DNA of 56,141 nt from positions 1 through 56,141 of the forward strand of contig JAFXDG010000049.1 in assembly GCA_017521285.1 (NCBI GenBank). Direction: 5' to 3'. A program made the position numbers and the translations under genes. This DNA is from Bacteroidaceae bacterium. Lineage in GTDB: Bacteria; Bacteroidota; Bacteroidia; Bacteroidales; Bacteroidaceae. The notes below the pieces were generated by a model. It was not told the DNA's origin, made no database searches, and saw only the letters and a list, made by a program, of their open reading frames with translations. Position 1 is the stretch's first letter, and the number at the start of each line of letters is the position of its first letter. Positions 34,392-42,666 of the stretch are shown piece after piece.

Positions 34392-35516
34392 ATGGGAAAA
34401 GTGATATTGACCGGAGACCGTCCGACCGGACGTTTGCACTTGGGACACTACGTAGGTTCATTGAAGCGTCGTGTAGAATTGCAAAATTCGGGTGAATACG
34501 AAAAGATTTTCATCATGATTGCCGATGCACAGGCCTTGACCGATAATGCCGACAATCCGGAAAAGATACGTCAGAACATCATAGAGGTGGCTCTCGACTA
34601 CCTGTCGGCTGGCCTCGACCCTGAGAAGGTGACCATCTTTATCCAGAGCCAGGTGCCCGAATTGTGCGAATTGGCTTTCTACTACATGAACCTGGTGACA
34701 GTGCAGCGCCTCCAACGCAACCCGACCGTGAAGCAGGAAATTCAGCTCAGAGGTTTCTCGGATAGCGAAGAGGACGAGAGCCAGAACAAGAAGGGTACGC
34801 CTGTGGGATTCTTCACCTACCCCATCAGCCAGGCATCAGACATCACAGCCTTCCGTGCAACTACCGTGCCCGTGGGTGTTGACCAGGCACCTATGATTGA
34901 GCAGACACGCGAGATTGTGCACAAGTTCAACACCGTGTATGGCGAGACGTTGGTGACTCCGGAGATGAAGTTGCCCGACAATGCAGCCTGCCTCCGCTTG
35001 CCCGGTACCGATGGAAAGGCCAAGATGTCGAAGTCACTCGGCAACTGTATCTACTTGTCCGACTCTGCCGAAGATGTGCGCAAGAAAATCATGAGTATGT
35101 ACACCGACCCTAACCATATCCGCGTGGAAGATCCGGGACAGATTGAGGGAAACACGGTGTTCACCTACCTTGATGCTTTCTGCCAGCCCGACTCTTTCGA
35201 GAAGCATTGGCCGGAGTATCCCAATCTCGATGCCTTGAAGGAACATTACCAGCGTGGTGGATTGGGCGACGTGAAGGTGAAGAAGTTCCTCAACGCCATT
35301 CTGCAAGAGGCGCTTGAACCCATCCGCCAGCGCCGTAAGGAGTTTGAGAAGGATATCCCCGGTGTGTATGAAATCTTGCGTAAGGGTAGCCTTTGTGCAC
35401 GCGAGGTGGCAGCTGCTACCTTGGCCGATGTACGCCGTGCCATGAAGATTGACTACTTCGACGATGCTGAGCTGATAGCCGAGCACACCCGTAAGTTTGC
35501 CGAGGGAAAAGAATAA
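34392..35516 (+). CDS. trpS: Tryptophan--tRNA ligase
   Basis: A 374-residue class I aminoacyl-tRNA synthetase. The HIGH-type motif appears in [17 protein letters not shown] and the KMSKS loop in [12 protein letters not shown]. Compared with shorter bacterial TrpRS (about 330 residues) it has an extra acidic insertion ([15 protein letters not shown]), typical of the Bacteroidetes type. Monocistronic, followed by an intrinsic terminator. Confidence 0.97.
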   Translation: MGKVILTGDRPTGRLHLGHYVGSLKRRVELQNSGEYEKIFIMIADAQALTDNADNPEKIRQNIIEVALDYLSAGLDPEKVTIFIQSQVPELCELAFYYMNLVTVQRLQRNPTVKQEIQLRGFSDSEEDESQNKKGTPVGFFTYPISQASDITAFRATTVPVGVDQAPMIEQTREIVHKFNTVYGETLVTPEMKLPDNAACLRLPGTDGKAKMSKSLGNCIYLSDSAEDVRKKIMSMYTDPNHIRVEDPGQIEGNTVFTYLDAFCQPDSFEKHWPEYPNLDALKEHYQRGGLGDVKVKKFLNAILQEALEPIRQRRKEFEKDIPGVYEILRKGSLCAREVAAATLADVRRAMKIDYFDDAELIAEHTRKFAEGKE

Positions 35517-35566
35517 AGCTTTTAGGGAGTGAAACAATGAATGATTGCTCCTGACCTGGAAAAATC

Positions 35567-35606
35567 AAAAAGGGAATCCTACCATCTGGATTCCCTTTTT
35601 CTTTTC
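35567..35606 (+). terminator. trpS terminator
   Basis: AAAAAGGGAATCC (35567-35579) and complement GGATTCCCTTTTT (35588-35600) with a T-rich tail; 50 bases after the trpS stop. Confidence 0.8.
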
Positions 35607-35735
35607 TGTTTATGTGTCTCTCTAAAATGTTAAGTTTAAGGTACAAATAGTTGTTGTCTTTATTTACGGAGGCAAAGGTAAACCTAATTCTTGAATTACA
35701 CAACATTTCTTTATATGTTGTTAAACATGTTTCTG

Positions 35736-36671
35736 TCAAAAATTGCCTATCCCATTGGTGGCTTCCAATGTATTTTCCTGTTCGTCGGGCAATTGGGGGA
35801 AGAAATCGATGCCTGTCAGCGCCTCCACACTATCAATTGTTACAGCATACTCTTTCAGCGGTGCATTGCAATCATCGTTGGGGAAAAGGAAACCTACGGC
35901 TGCGGGGCGTTTGCCTAATTTCAGCACTACTTTGAAGAATCCGTCGGGCACCGTCACTTTGGCTCTTCCGATGCGTCGGTGGTTCTTCCCCTTCTCCACG
36001 ATGGGACCACAAGCAATGTAGAGGGTAGTCCGGTGGCGTTGCACCCAGCGTCGGCATTGTTCTTCTAGGATACGCCAATCACCCTTGTTCAGGTTGGGTG
36101 CTTGTGGACACATGTTACTCATATAGAACGACTCCACCATTGCACGCTCGTCCCACTTCATGTCACCTGCAGGAGCCATGTGTCCGCGATCGTATTGTGA
36201 TCCGCTATAGTCCCGGTGTTCACTTCTCACGCGGGCAGGCAGGTCGGGGTCGGCCTCAAAAAAGTCAGTGCGTTGTACCTTTCCCTCCACCCGTTCGGGA
36301 GTCAGTTGCCAAGCCACCCAATTGGGAGTTTTCCATTCGTCGTTGTATGACAGGGTATATCCCGTCCGCTCCAGAATCCGTGTGTCCTGCTTGTGTTTGG
36401 CGGGCAGTTCTATAGCCTTGTTTTCCGTCTGTTTTCCGGAAGTGGTACTTCCGCGTTGTTCGGCCAGTTGTTGCACACGGTTCACCCCTTCGCGGGCCTG
36501 CTCCACGACCTCTTGGGCCTGTTCAACCATCTTGCCTACTTGCGAAGCCAGTTTCTCTCCATCGGAGCCATGCCGGATGCAGGCTCCCACCATCACAGCC
36601 GTGGTGGCTATCAGCAGGGCTTTTTTCATAAAGCTGCTTCCCTTTTTCCGTTTCCGTCTCTTCTTTCCCAT
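35736..36671 (-). CDS. DNA/RNA non-specific endonuclease (NUC family), exported
   Basis: About 311 residues from MGKKRRKR; an in-frame ATG 69 bases upstream is less likely since it precedes the promoter. A basic N-terminus and hydrophobic stretch lead to a lipobox-like VGAC, so it is probably a periplasm- or surface-facing lipoprotein. The beta-beta-alpha-metal nuclease domain shows DRGHMAPAGD (catalytic His in DRGH) and NMCPQAPNLNKGDWRILE with the metal-binding Asn. It would degrade extracellular DNA and RNA. Divergent from the S41 protease gene. Confidence 0.9.
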   Translation of the reverse strand: MGKKRRKRKKGSSFMKKALLIATTAVMVGACIRHGSDGEKLASQVGKMVEQAQEVVEQAREGVNRVQQLAEQRGSTTSGKQTENKAIELPAKHKQDTRILERTGYTLSYNDEWKTPNWVAWQLTPERVEGKVQRTDFFEADPDLPARVRSEHRDYSGSQYDRGHMAPAGDMKWDERAMVESFYMSNMCPQAPNLNKGDWRILEEQCRRWVQRHRTTLYIACGPIVEKGKNHRRIGRAKVTVPDGFFKVVLKLGKRPAAVGFLFPNDDCNAPLKEYAVTIDSVEALTGIDFFPQLPDEQENTLEATNGIGNF

Positions 36672-36696
36672 GTTCAGATTTTCCTTATTTTCTCTG

Positions 36697-36727
36697 CGAA
36701 AGTACAAAAAATGGGTATATTGACAAA
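36697..36727 (-). promoter_or_regulatory. Nuclease gene promoter
   Basis: Minus-strand TTTG (36724-36727), 19 bases, TACTTTCG (36697-36704); one base off the -7 consensus. Confidence 0.55.
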
Positions 36728-36767
36728 ATTTATCAGACACTCTGTAGGATTTCCTGCCCGAAATGTC

Positions 36768-36775
36768 TATTTTTG
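36768..36775 (+). promoter_or_regulatory. S41 protease gene -7 box
   Basis: TATTTTTG, 31 bases before the start; supports ATG 36807. Confidence 0.45.
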
Positions 36776-36806
36776 CAGACTTAAAAACATTTTTTCGAAA
36801 AAAGTA

Positions 36807-38213
36807 ATGAAGAAATATTCAGCAAAAAGCCTTTTAGGTACCCTTGTCGTGGGGACAGGCCTGATGTGTGGCGCGTGTGGCGAAGACCGCACGTATCAGT
36901 TCATCGAGAAGACCGAGCGTTGCCAATGGATTTGGGATGTGATGAGCCAATGGTATCTGTGGAATGGGGAGATGACCGAGCCGGACGACACACAATTCTT
37001 TGGCGAACCGGAAAGCTTCTTCAAGCGCTTGATTGTCAGTAAGGACAAGTATAGCTATTTTGAATCCACCGCTACCGACGAATCTACCCGCTCTATCGAC
37101 CTTCGCTCCAGCTATGGTATGGACTTTGCCCTCTACATCGACCCCGTCACCCAAAGTCAGAGTGCGCCTGAGCGTGTGGCTCGTGTGCTCTATGTTCTCC
37201 CCGGTTCGCCCGCCGCACAGGCAGGTGTGGAACGTGGACAATGGATTACCACCATTGACGGAGAGCATCTGACCACTACCAATTACCTGGGACTGGTTAG
37301 CGGGCCTGCTACTACGTTGGGCACTGCCATTTTGAATTACGATGATCCCGAAAACCTTTCTTGGCAACCGGGCGAAACTCTCCAACTTGCAGCCAGCCGC
37401 CATTTGGAGGACAATCCCTTCTATGTGGACACCCTCTATCAGGTGCACGGTCGCCGTGTGGCCTACCTGATGTATAACCGCTTCAGCACTGGTCCTGACG
37501 ATACGGGCAATGAGACGCAGTACAACTCCCAGATGCGCACCATCTTCCAGCATTTCAAGGAGCAGCAACCCACTGACTTCATCCTCGACTTGCGCTACAA
37601 TCCCGGTGGCTATCTTTCGTGTGCACAGGTGTTGGCCAGTTTGTTGGCTCCTTCGGAAGCCATGGGAAAGATATTCTGCCGCTTGGAGTTCAACGAGAAG
37701 ATGGCTGCCCAACGCAATGAAGTTTATCTCTTTGATAAGGCCCTCACCAGTGGAGCCGGACTTGGCCTTTCGCGCCTCTATATCATTACCAGCAGCCTTA
37801 CAGCATCGGCCTCTGAGAGTATCATCAACGGTTTGCGCCCCATTATGGGAACTGAAAATATTATCCTTGTAGGTAGCCGCACCGAGGGAAAGAATGTAGC
37901 TTCGCTCTCCTTCAAGAGCCCCTATGACTATACGCTTCACCCTATTGTTGCCACTGTTTTCAACGGTAATGGCGAGAGTGATTATGCCAATGGATTCCTT
38001 CCGACTGTTCAGGTTGATGAATTGCAATCCATAGCTCCTCTCTATCCCTTGGGCGACATGCGTGAACTGATGCTTAACACCGCTCTCTCCTCTATCGTCA
38101 GCGATGCCAAGCAGGAGGACACCCGTGCCGTAGGGGCTCATCATCTCCCCTCTCCCCTGTTGACCAGCTTCTCATTGGAAACTCCAGTGGTGGAGGTGAA
38201 GGGAGAATTTTGA
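36807..38213 (+). CDS. S41 family peptidase (PDZ, C-terminal processing type), lipoprotein
   Basis: A 468-residue secreted protease. Signal ends at MCGACG, so a lipoprotein is likely. After an N-terminal domain (WIWDVMSQWYLWNGEM) comes a PDZ segment (PGSPAAQAGVERGQWITTIDG) and the S41 catalytic core: RYNPGGYLSCAQVLASL, nucleophile Ser334 in TASASE, and Lys362 in GRTEGK-like RTEGKN. The general base Lys/Ser pair matches C-terminal processing peptidases. The longer frame that opens at 36393 antisense to the nuclease is not translated from there. Confidence 0.92.
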   Translation: MKKYSAKSLLGTLVVGTGLMCGACGEDRTYQFIEKTERCQWIWDVMSQWYLWNGEMTEPDDTQFFGEPESFFKRLIVSKDKYSYFESTATDESTRSIDLRSSYGMDFALYIDPVTQSQSAPERVARVLYVLPGSPAAQAGVERGQWITTIDGEHLTTTNYLGLVSGPATTLGTAILNYDDPENLSWQPGETLQLAASRHLEDNPFYVDTLYQVHGRRVAYLMYNRFSTGPDDTGNETQYNSQMRTIFQHFKEQQPTDFILDLRYNPGGYLSCAQVLASLLAPSEAMGKIFCRLEFNEKMAAQRNEVYLFDKALTSGAGLGLSRLYIITSSLTASASESIINGLRPIMGTENIILVGSRTEGKNVASLSFKSPYDYTLHPIVATVFNGNGESDYANGFLPTVQVDELQSIAPLYPLGDMRELMLNTALSSIVSDAKQEDTRAVGAHHLPSPLLTSFSLETPVVEVKGEF

Positions 38214-38266
38214 TTCTTGCAATTGAATGCAGACACTACTGGGAGGTGTGTCATAATTAACTTTTC

Positions 38267-38531
38267 AGACGCAGATGACGCGGATGACACGGATTTAATT
38301 ATTAATTCAACTTTCGCAAGTAAAGGAGTTGCTGAAGCGTATTTTTAGGAGTGTAGGAGTGTAGGAGGCAAATAGCTTTGACGATGACAGACAAAGCACA
38401 CCATGCAAGCAGCACTATCGTCTACACTCCTAAGCGAAGCGTCACTCCTACACTCCTGTACTCCTGAAAGTTGAGCTTGCGAAACTTTAATTATTTATAA
38501 TTTATCTGTATTATCCGCGTCATCTGTGTCT
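38267..38531. repeat. Compound nested inverted repeat (ATCCGCG family copy outside)
   Basis: Three nested pairs: outer AGACGCAGATGACGCGGATG with its complement at the right edge, middle CAACTTTCGCAAG with CTTGCGAAACTTT, inner AGGAGTGTAGGAGTG with CACTCCTACACTCCT. Fills the gap between the S41 gene and the GH31 promoter; no gene. Confidence 0.7.
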
Positions 38532-38594
38532 AAAAAATGGAATGATGGCATTTTGATTCCCCCTCTTTTCATTTCATCATTCGGATGTGAAAAT

Positions 38595-38627
38595 CAACAT
38601 TTGTTGTATCCTTTTCAACATTTGTTG
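38595..38627. promoter_or_regulatory. Tandem CAACATTTGTTG operators of the glycosidase cluster
   Basis: CAACATTTGTTG at 38595-38606 and again at 38616-38627, embedded in a longer direct repeat, 21 bp apart (same DNA face), 24-57 bases upstream of the -7 box. Likely binding sites for a dimeric regulator. Confidence 0.55.
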
Positions 38628-38651
38628 TATTCGTATGTGCGGGATTTGCAG

Positions 38652-38659
38652 TACTTTTG
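38652..38659 (+). promoter_or_regulatory. GH31 gene -7 box
   Basis: TACTTTTG, 29 bases before ATG 38689. It places the in-frame codons upstream of 38689 outside the transcript. No TTTG at -33, which fits activator dependence. Confidence 0.6.
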
Positions 38660-38688
38660 CGGTCGGAATTTATAATAATCGGATAGAC

Positions 38689-41600
38689 ATGAAAACATTG
38701 AACCCAATCAAACGTGTGGTAGTCCTGATGATGCTGTTGACAGTGGCAGGGCTGATGGCGATGGCGCAGAAGCCCTATGAATTTCGGTGTACGGATTACT
38801 TGGCGACACCCGACCGGAGTCAGGAGAAGTTTTCGTATGACACAGAAGCGAACACCTTTACCATCACCGATGGTGGCACCTTCAACATTGCTTTCCAAAT
38901 GGACAAGGGACGCGACTTTGCCTATTACATCACCAACGAGCAAACGTGGTTCGTGGTGGAGGGAAGCAACCTGAGTATGGCATTGTCGGGTAGTGCCATT
39001 TGGTGGTTCAATGGCTATAACCGAGGGGCGAGTGCTCCAGCCGATTGTGCTGTGCGAACTGAGGATGGGACATGTGTTGTGGCATGGAACATCAAGGACA
39101 ATGACCTGCTGAACGCTCACATGAATTATGCTGACAGGATGATTTACCTCACTTCTGGCGGAAGCGAGTTCAGCCATTGTTTGGGACTGACCTCCACAAC
39201 CGGTAAATCCACCATCAGCCATGTAGGATACTTTGCCCCTTATGAACTGGCAGCTACCTATCCTGCCCTGATGAAGCAGATGGGTTATACAGCTGACGGA
39301 GCTTCGCTGACGGCCGAATTGCGGACCAAGGTGGAAACCCTTATGGCTGAGGCTGAGCAGTTGATGGCTGATGAGACCTATGCCACACGGAAAACAGAAC
39401 TTGAAGAAGCCGTAGCCAAGGCAGGAAAAGCTTTGGATGCCATAGGAGAAACAGGTTACAACGAGGCTCTGCGTACACTGAAGGAACTGGACAAGGTTAT
39501 CGGCCGTGTGAAGACGGAGGCAAAGACGGGAGTCTCCACCTATTATACTATAGAAAACGGTATCGAAGCCCGTCAAGGAGAACTCTATATAAAAGCCATT
39601 TATCATGCGCCCGATGTGGTGCGCATCTATAAATCACATTTGGCTGACCTGACACGGAAGAAGAGCCTGTCCGTTGTGCAGACACCTGCTGCCCAAGCCG
39701 ACTTCACGGTGGAGGAGAAGGACGGAGTGGTGACGATGGACAATGGCCGCATCCGCGTAAGTATGGCGCTCGAAACGGGTTATATCAATGTGCTCCGCAC
39801 CGACGGTACGGTGCTCATCCAAGAGGGGGAATGTAGCTTTGTCCCCTACATGGACGGCCCGAATGAGAGCTACCGTATCCGACAGACTTTCCATCTCGAC
39901 AAAGAGGAATACATCTTCGGTATGGGACAGATACAGAACGGTGCCCTCAACCAACGTGGAAAGATGGCGACCTTGGTACAGGACAATATGAAGGTGTGTA
40001 TCCCCTACTTCCAATCGACCAAAAACTATGGATTCTTTTGGGATAACTACTCGCCCACTACATTCACCGACTCCGAGGAAGAGACTTGCTTCCAATCCAC
40101 TGGTACGGAGATTGATTATTACGTGTTGGCCGGAGAGAATAGCACTGATGTAGTGCCCATCATGCGCCGTTTGACGGGTCATTGCCCCATGCCAGCCCTG
40201 TGGAACCTGGGCCTTTATCAGAGTAAGGAGCGTTATACGAGTGCTGATGAAACGCGGGGTGTAGTTGAGAAATACCGTGCATTGGGAGTCCCTCTTGATT
40301 GTATTGTGCAGGATTGGCAATATTGGGGCGATGATGCACATTGGAATGCTATGGAGTTTCTGAACCCTGCCTTTGCCAACTACCAGCGAATGATACAAGG
40401 GGTGCACGACATGAATGCCAAACTGATGATCAGTGTGTGGGCAAACTTCGGACCACAAACCAAGCAATATGCCCATTTCAATGGTAAGGGACGTATGATT
40501 GAAGCTGTATCGTATCCCTTCGGTGCAGGGGTGAAACCCTATGATTGCTACGACGAGACCACACGCGATGAATATTGGGCTTACCTCTACAACGGACTCA
40601 TGTCTAAGGATATTGATGCCCTGTGGCTCGACTCCAGTGAGCCAGATTACCAGCAACAAAGCCCCAATGATTATGATTATGTGACAGGTACCGGACAGAC
40701 GTGGCGCGAGCTGCGCAATGCATTTCCCCTGGCTCATGTGGGTGGTGTGCACGACCACTTCCGCAACGATGCTCTTAGTGGAAAAATGGGACTTGATGGC
40801 AAGCGTGTGTCTATCCTTACCCGTTCGGCCTTTGCCGGCCAACAACGGTATGGAGCCAATACATGGAGTGGCGACGTGACGGCCAGTTGGGAAAATCTGA
40901 AGGCTCAGATTCCTGCCGCCCTCAACTTGTCAGCTTGCGGAATACCCTATTGGAATAGCGATATAGGCGGATTCTTTGTCGGCGGATACGGAGGCGTAGG
41001 CGATGCCAACTGGCGGAGACTCTACATGCGATGGTTGCAATTCGGAACCTTTACTCCCATGATGCGTTTCCATGGTACAGGCACTCCGCGTGAAATCTAC
41101 CAGTTCGGTTCCGAGGGTGATGGTATCGGAGAATTTGACCACGTGTTGAAGTATGTGAAACTTCGTTATCGCTTGCTCCCCTATCTCTATAGTACTGCCC
41201 GACAGGTGAACAATTCCGATGCTTCTTTTATGACCGCACTTCCCATAGCTTTCGGCTTTGACCGCAATTGTTATGATGTGGATGACCAGTACATGTTTGG
41301 TGATGCTTTTATGGTGGCTCCCATTGTGACCGACCATGTGAACGGCCGCGATGTGTATCTACCTGAGGGAAACCGTTGGATTGATTTCTGGACAGGACAA
41401 ATGCACGAAGGCGGACGGACGGTGTACAAAGCGGGAAAGGCTGATATGATTCCCCTTTATGTGAAAGCGGGGAGCATTCTTCCCTGGGGGCCTGATGTGC
41501 AGTACGCTACTGAAAAGTCATGGGACAATCTTGAAATCCGTGTATATCCAGGAGCTGACGGTTCGTTCACTCTCTATGAAGACGAAAACGACAACTACAA

Positions 41601-42531
41601 TTACGAGAGCGGACACTATACCGAAATACCCTTCAGATGGGACGATGCAAACCGTACGCTCACCATTGGCAAACGCACCGGACGCTTCGATGGGATGTTG
41701 GCCAATCGCACTTTCAACCTCTGCATGGTGACGAAGCACAATGCCACGGGTGACCTTCATGCCATCCGTTACTTGGCTTCTGTTGCATATACGGGCGAGG
41801 AAGTTTCGGTTGTCCTTGATGACAAACAGGGAGAGCCTGCTGTGTTGACAGACATTACCACTGAATACATTGTAAATCCCAGTTTTGAAGCCGATGGAGG
41901 AACTCTCTACAAAATGGCTCCGCGAGGATGGCTGGTCAGCAGTAATACTGAGTGGTGGGGGGTGAATCGTGGCGGAGGAAACGGAGACCCTGTGGCCACT
42001 GATGGTGCACACATCTTCGGTGTGTGGGATGGCAGAAACACACTTTCTCCCAGTATCAGCCAGACCATCAATGGATTGCCTGCCGGAAACTATACACTCA
42101 CCGTGGATATGCATGTGTCGGGCACTATGGCTGAGTCCCGCTTGGGTAACCAATGTCTCTTTGCAGGTGACGAAAGTGTCCGTTTCCGTGATCAGATGCT
42201 GACCTGTGGCACGGGCGACAATTTCCCCATGCAAACCCTTGTGCTCCACTTTACCCAACAGAAGGAAAAGACACCCATAACCATTGGAGTACGCACGGAA
42301 GGGGCACCGGCACAAACATGGTTCAAGATTGACAATTTCCGTCTCTATGCCACCATTGATGAAGATTTCGTGCCTACCCGTATCACATCCACAGGAAATA
42401 CCCAACGCGTGGTGGCCATCGAAATGTTCGACCTCAGTGGCCGGCGTATCAGTCGGATGCAACGCGGTGTGAACATTGTGCGCATGAAGATGGAAGACGG
42501 AAATGTAAAAATAGAAAAAATAATTAAATAA
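38689..42531 (+). CDS. Secreted GH31 glycosidase with helical insert, binding module and sorting-like tail
   Basis: A 1280-residue exported enzyme (signal 1-25, ending AMAQ). Order: N-terminal beta-domain; an unusual helical insert around 200-285 (ELRTKVETLMAEAEQLMADE...); GH31 beta-sandwich and barrel with nucleophile Asp648 in WLDSSEP and acid/base Asp729 in WSGDV; DUF5110-like C-terminal sheet; a carbohydrate-binding-like module at about 1060-1225 (NPSFEADGG...WFKIDNFRL); and a final VVAIEMFDLSGRRISR segment resembling type IX secretion or Por sorting domains. Likely an alpha-glucosidase or alpha-xylosidase. First gene of the cluster. Confidence 0.9.
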   Translation: MKTLNPIKRVVVLMMLLTVAGLMAMAQKPYEFRCTDYLATPDRSQEKFSYDTEANTFTITDGGTFNIAFQMDKGRDFAYYITNEQTWFVVEGSNLSMALSGSAIWWFNGYNRGASAPADCAVRTEDGTCVVAWNIKDNDLLNAHMNYADRMIYLTSGGSEFSHCLGLTSTTGKSTISHVGYFAPYELAATYPALMKQMGYTADGASLTAELRTKVETLMAEAEQLMADETYATRKTELEEAVAKAGKALDAIGETGYNEALRTLKELDKVIGRVKTEAKTGVSTYYTIENGIEARQGELYIKAIYHAPDVVRIYKSHLADLTRKKSLSVVQTPAAQADFTVEEKDGVVTMDNGRIRVSMALETGYINVLRTDGTVLIQEGECSFVPYMDGPNESYRIRQTFHLDKEEYIFGMGQIQNGALNQRGKMATLVQDNMKVCIPYFQSTKNYGFFWDNYSPTTFTDSEEETCFQSTGTEIDYYVLAGENSTDVVPIMRRLTGHCPMPALWNLGLYQSKERYTSADETRGVVEKYRALGVPLDCIVQDWQYWGDDAHWNAMEFLNPAFANYQRMIQGVHDMNAKLMISVWANFGPQTKQYAHFNGKGRMIEAVSYPFGAGVKPYDCYDETTRDEYWAYLYNGLMSKDIDALWLDSSEPDYQQQSPNDYDYVTGTGQTWRELRNAFPLAHVGGVHDHFRNDALSGKMGLDGKRVSILTRSAFAGQQRYGANTWSGDVTASWENLKAQIPAALNLSACGIPYWNSDIGGFFVGGYGGVGDANWRRLYMRWLQFGTFTPMMRFHGTGTPREIYQFGSEGDGIGEFDHVLKYVKLRYRLLPYLYSTARQVNNSDASFMTALPIAFGFDRNCYDVDDQYMFGDAFMVAPIVTDHVNGRDVYLPEGNRWIDFWTGQMHEGGRTVYKAGKADMIPLYVKAGSILPWGPDVQYATEKSWDNLEIRVYPGADGSFTLYEDENDNYNYESGHYTEIPFRWDDANRTLTIGKRTGRFDGMLANRTFNLCMVTKHNATGDLHAIRYLASVAYTGEEVSVVLDDKQGEPAVLTDITTEYIVNPSFEADGGTLYKMAPRGWLVSSNTEWWGVNRGGGNGDPVATDGAHIFGVWDGRNTLSPSISQTINGLPAGNYTLTVDMHVSGTMAESRLGNQCLFAGDESVRFRDQMLTCGTGDNFPMQTLVLHFTQQKEKTPITIGVRTEGAPAQTWFKIDNFRLYATIDEDFVPTRITSTGNTQRVVAIEMFDLSGRRISRMQRGVNIVRMKMEDGNVKIEKIIK

Positions 42532-42576
42532 TACAATTTTTATAACAAAATTAATGCCGCTTTGAGAATTTATTGT

Positions 42577-42584
42577 TACATTTG
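42577..42584 (+). promoter_or_regulatory. Putative internal -7 box before the GH27 gene
   Basis: TACATTTG, 83 bases before the GH27 start; no properly spaced -33. Confidence 0.35.
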
Positions 42585-42666
42585 CCGCGATATAGGACGG
42601 CGGCTGTGAGCGGGCGTTCTCAGACTTGTGAGCAAGGACTAATGACTAATACCAAAGAGATAGATA

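Noticed and set aside
36393-36806. N-terminal extension of the S41 protease frame
   Set aside because: It lies antisense to the nuclease gene and upstream of the -7 box; a proper signal peptide starts at 36807.
36834-38144. 436-codon minus-strand frame under the S41 protease
   Set aside because: Antisense shadow without start context or motifs.
41518-42462. 314-codon minus-strand frame under the first GH31 gene
   Set aside because: Antisense shadow of the binding-module region.
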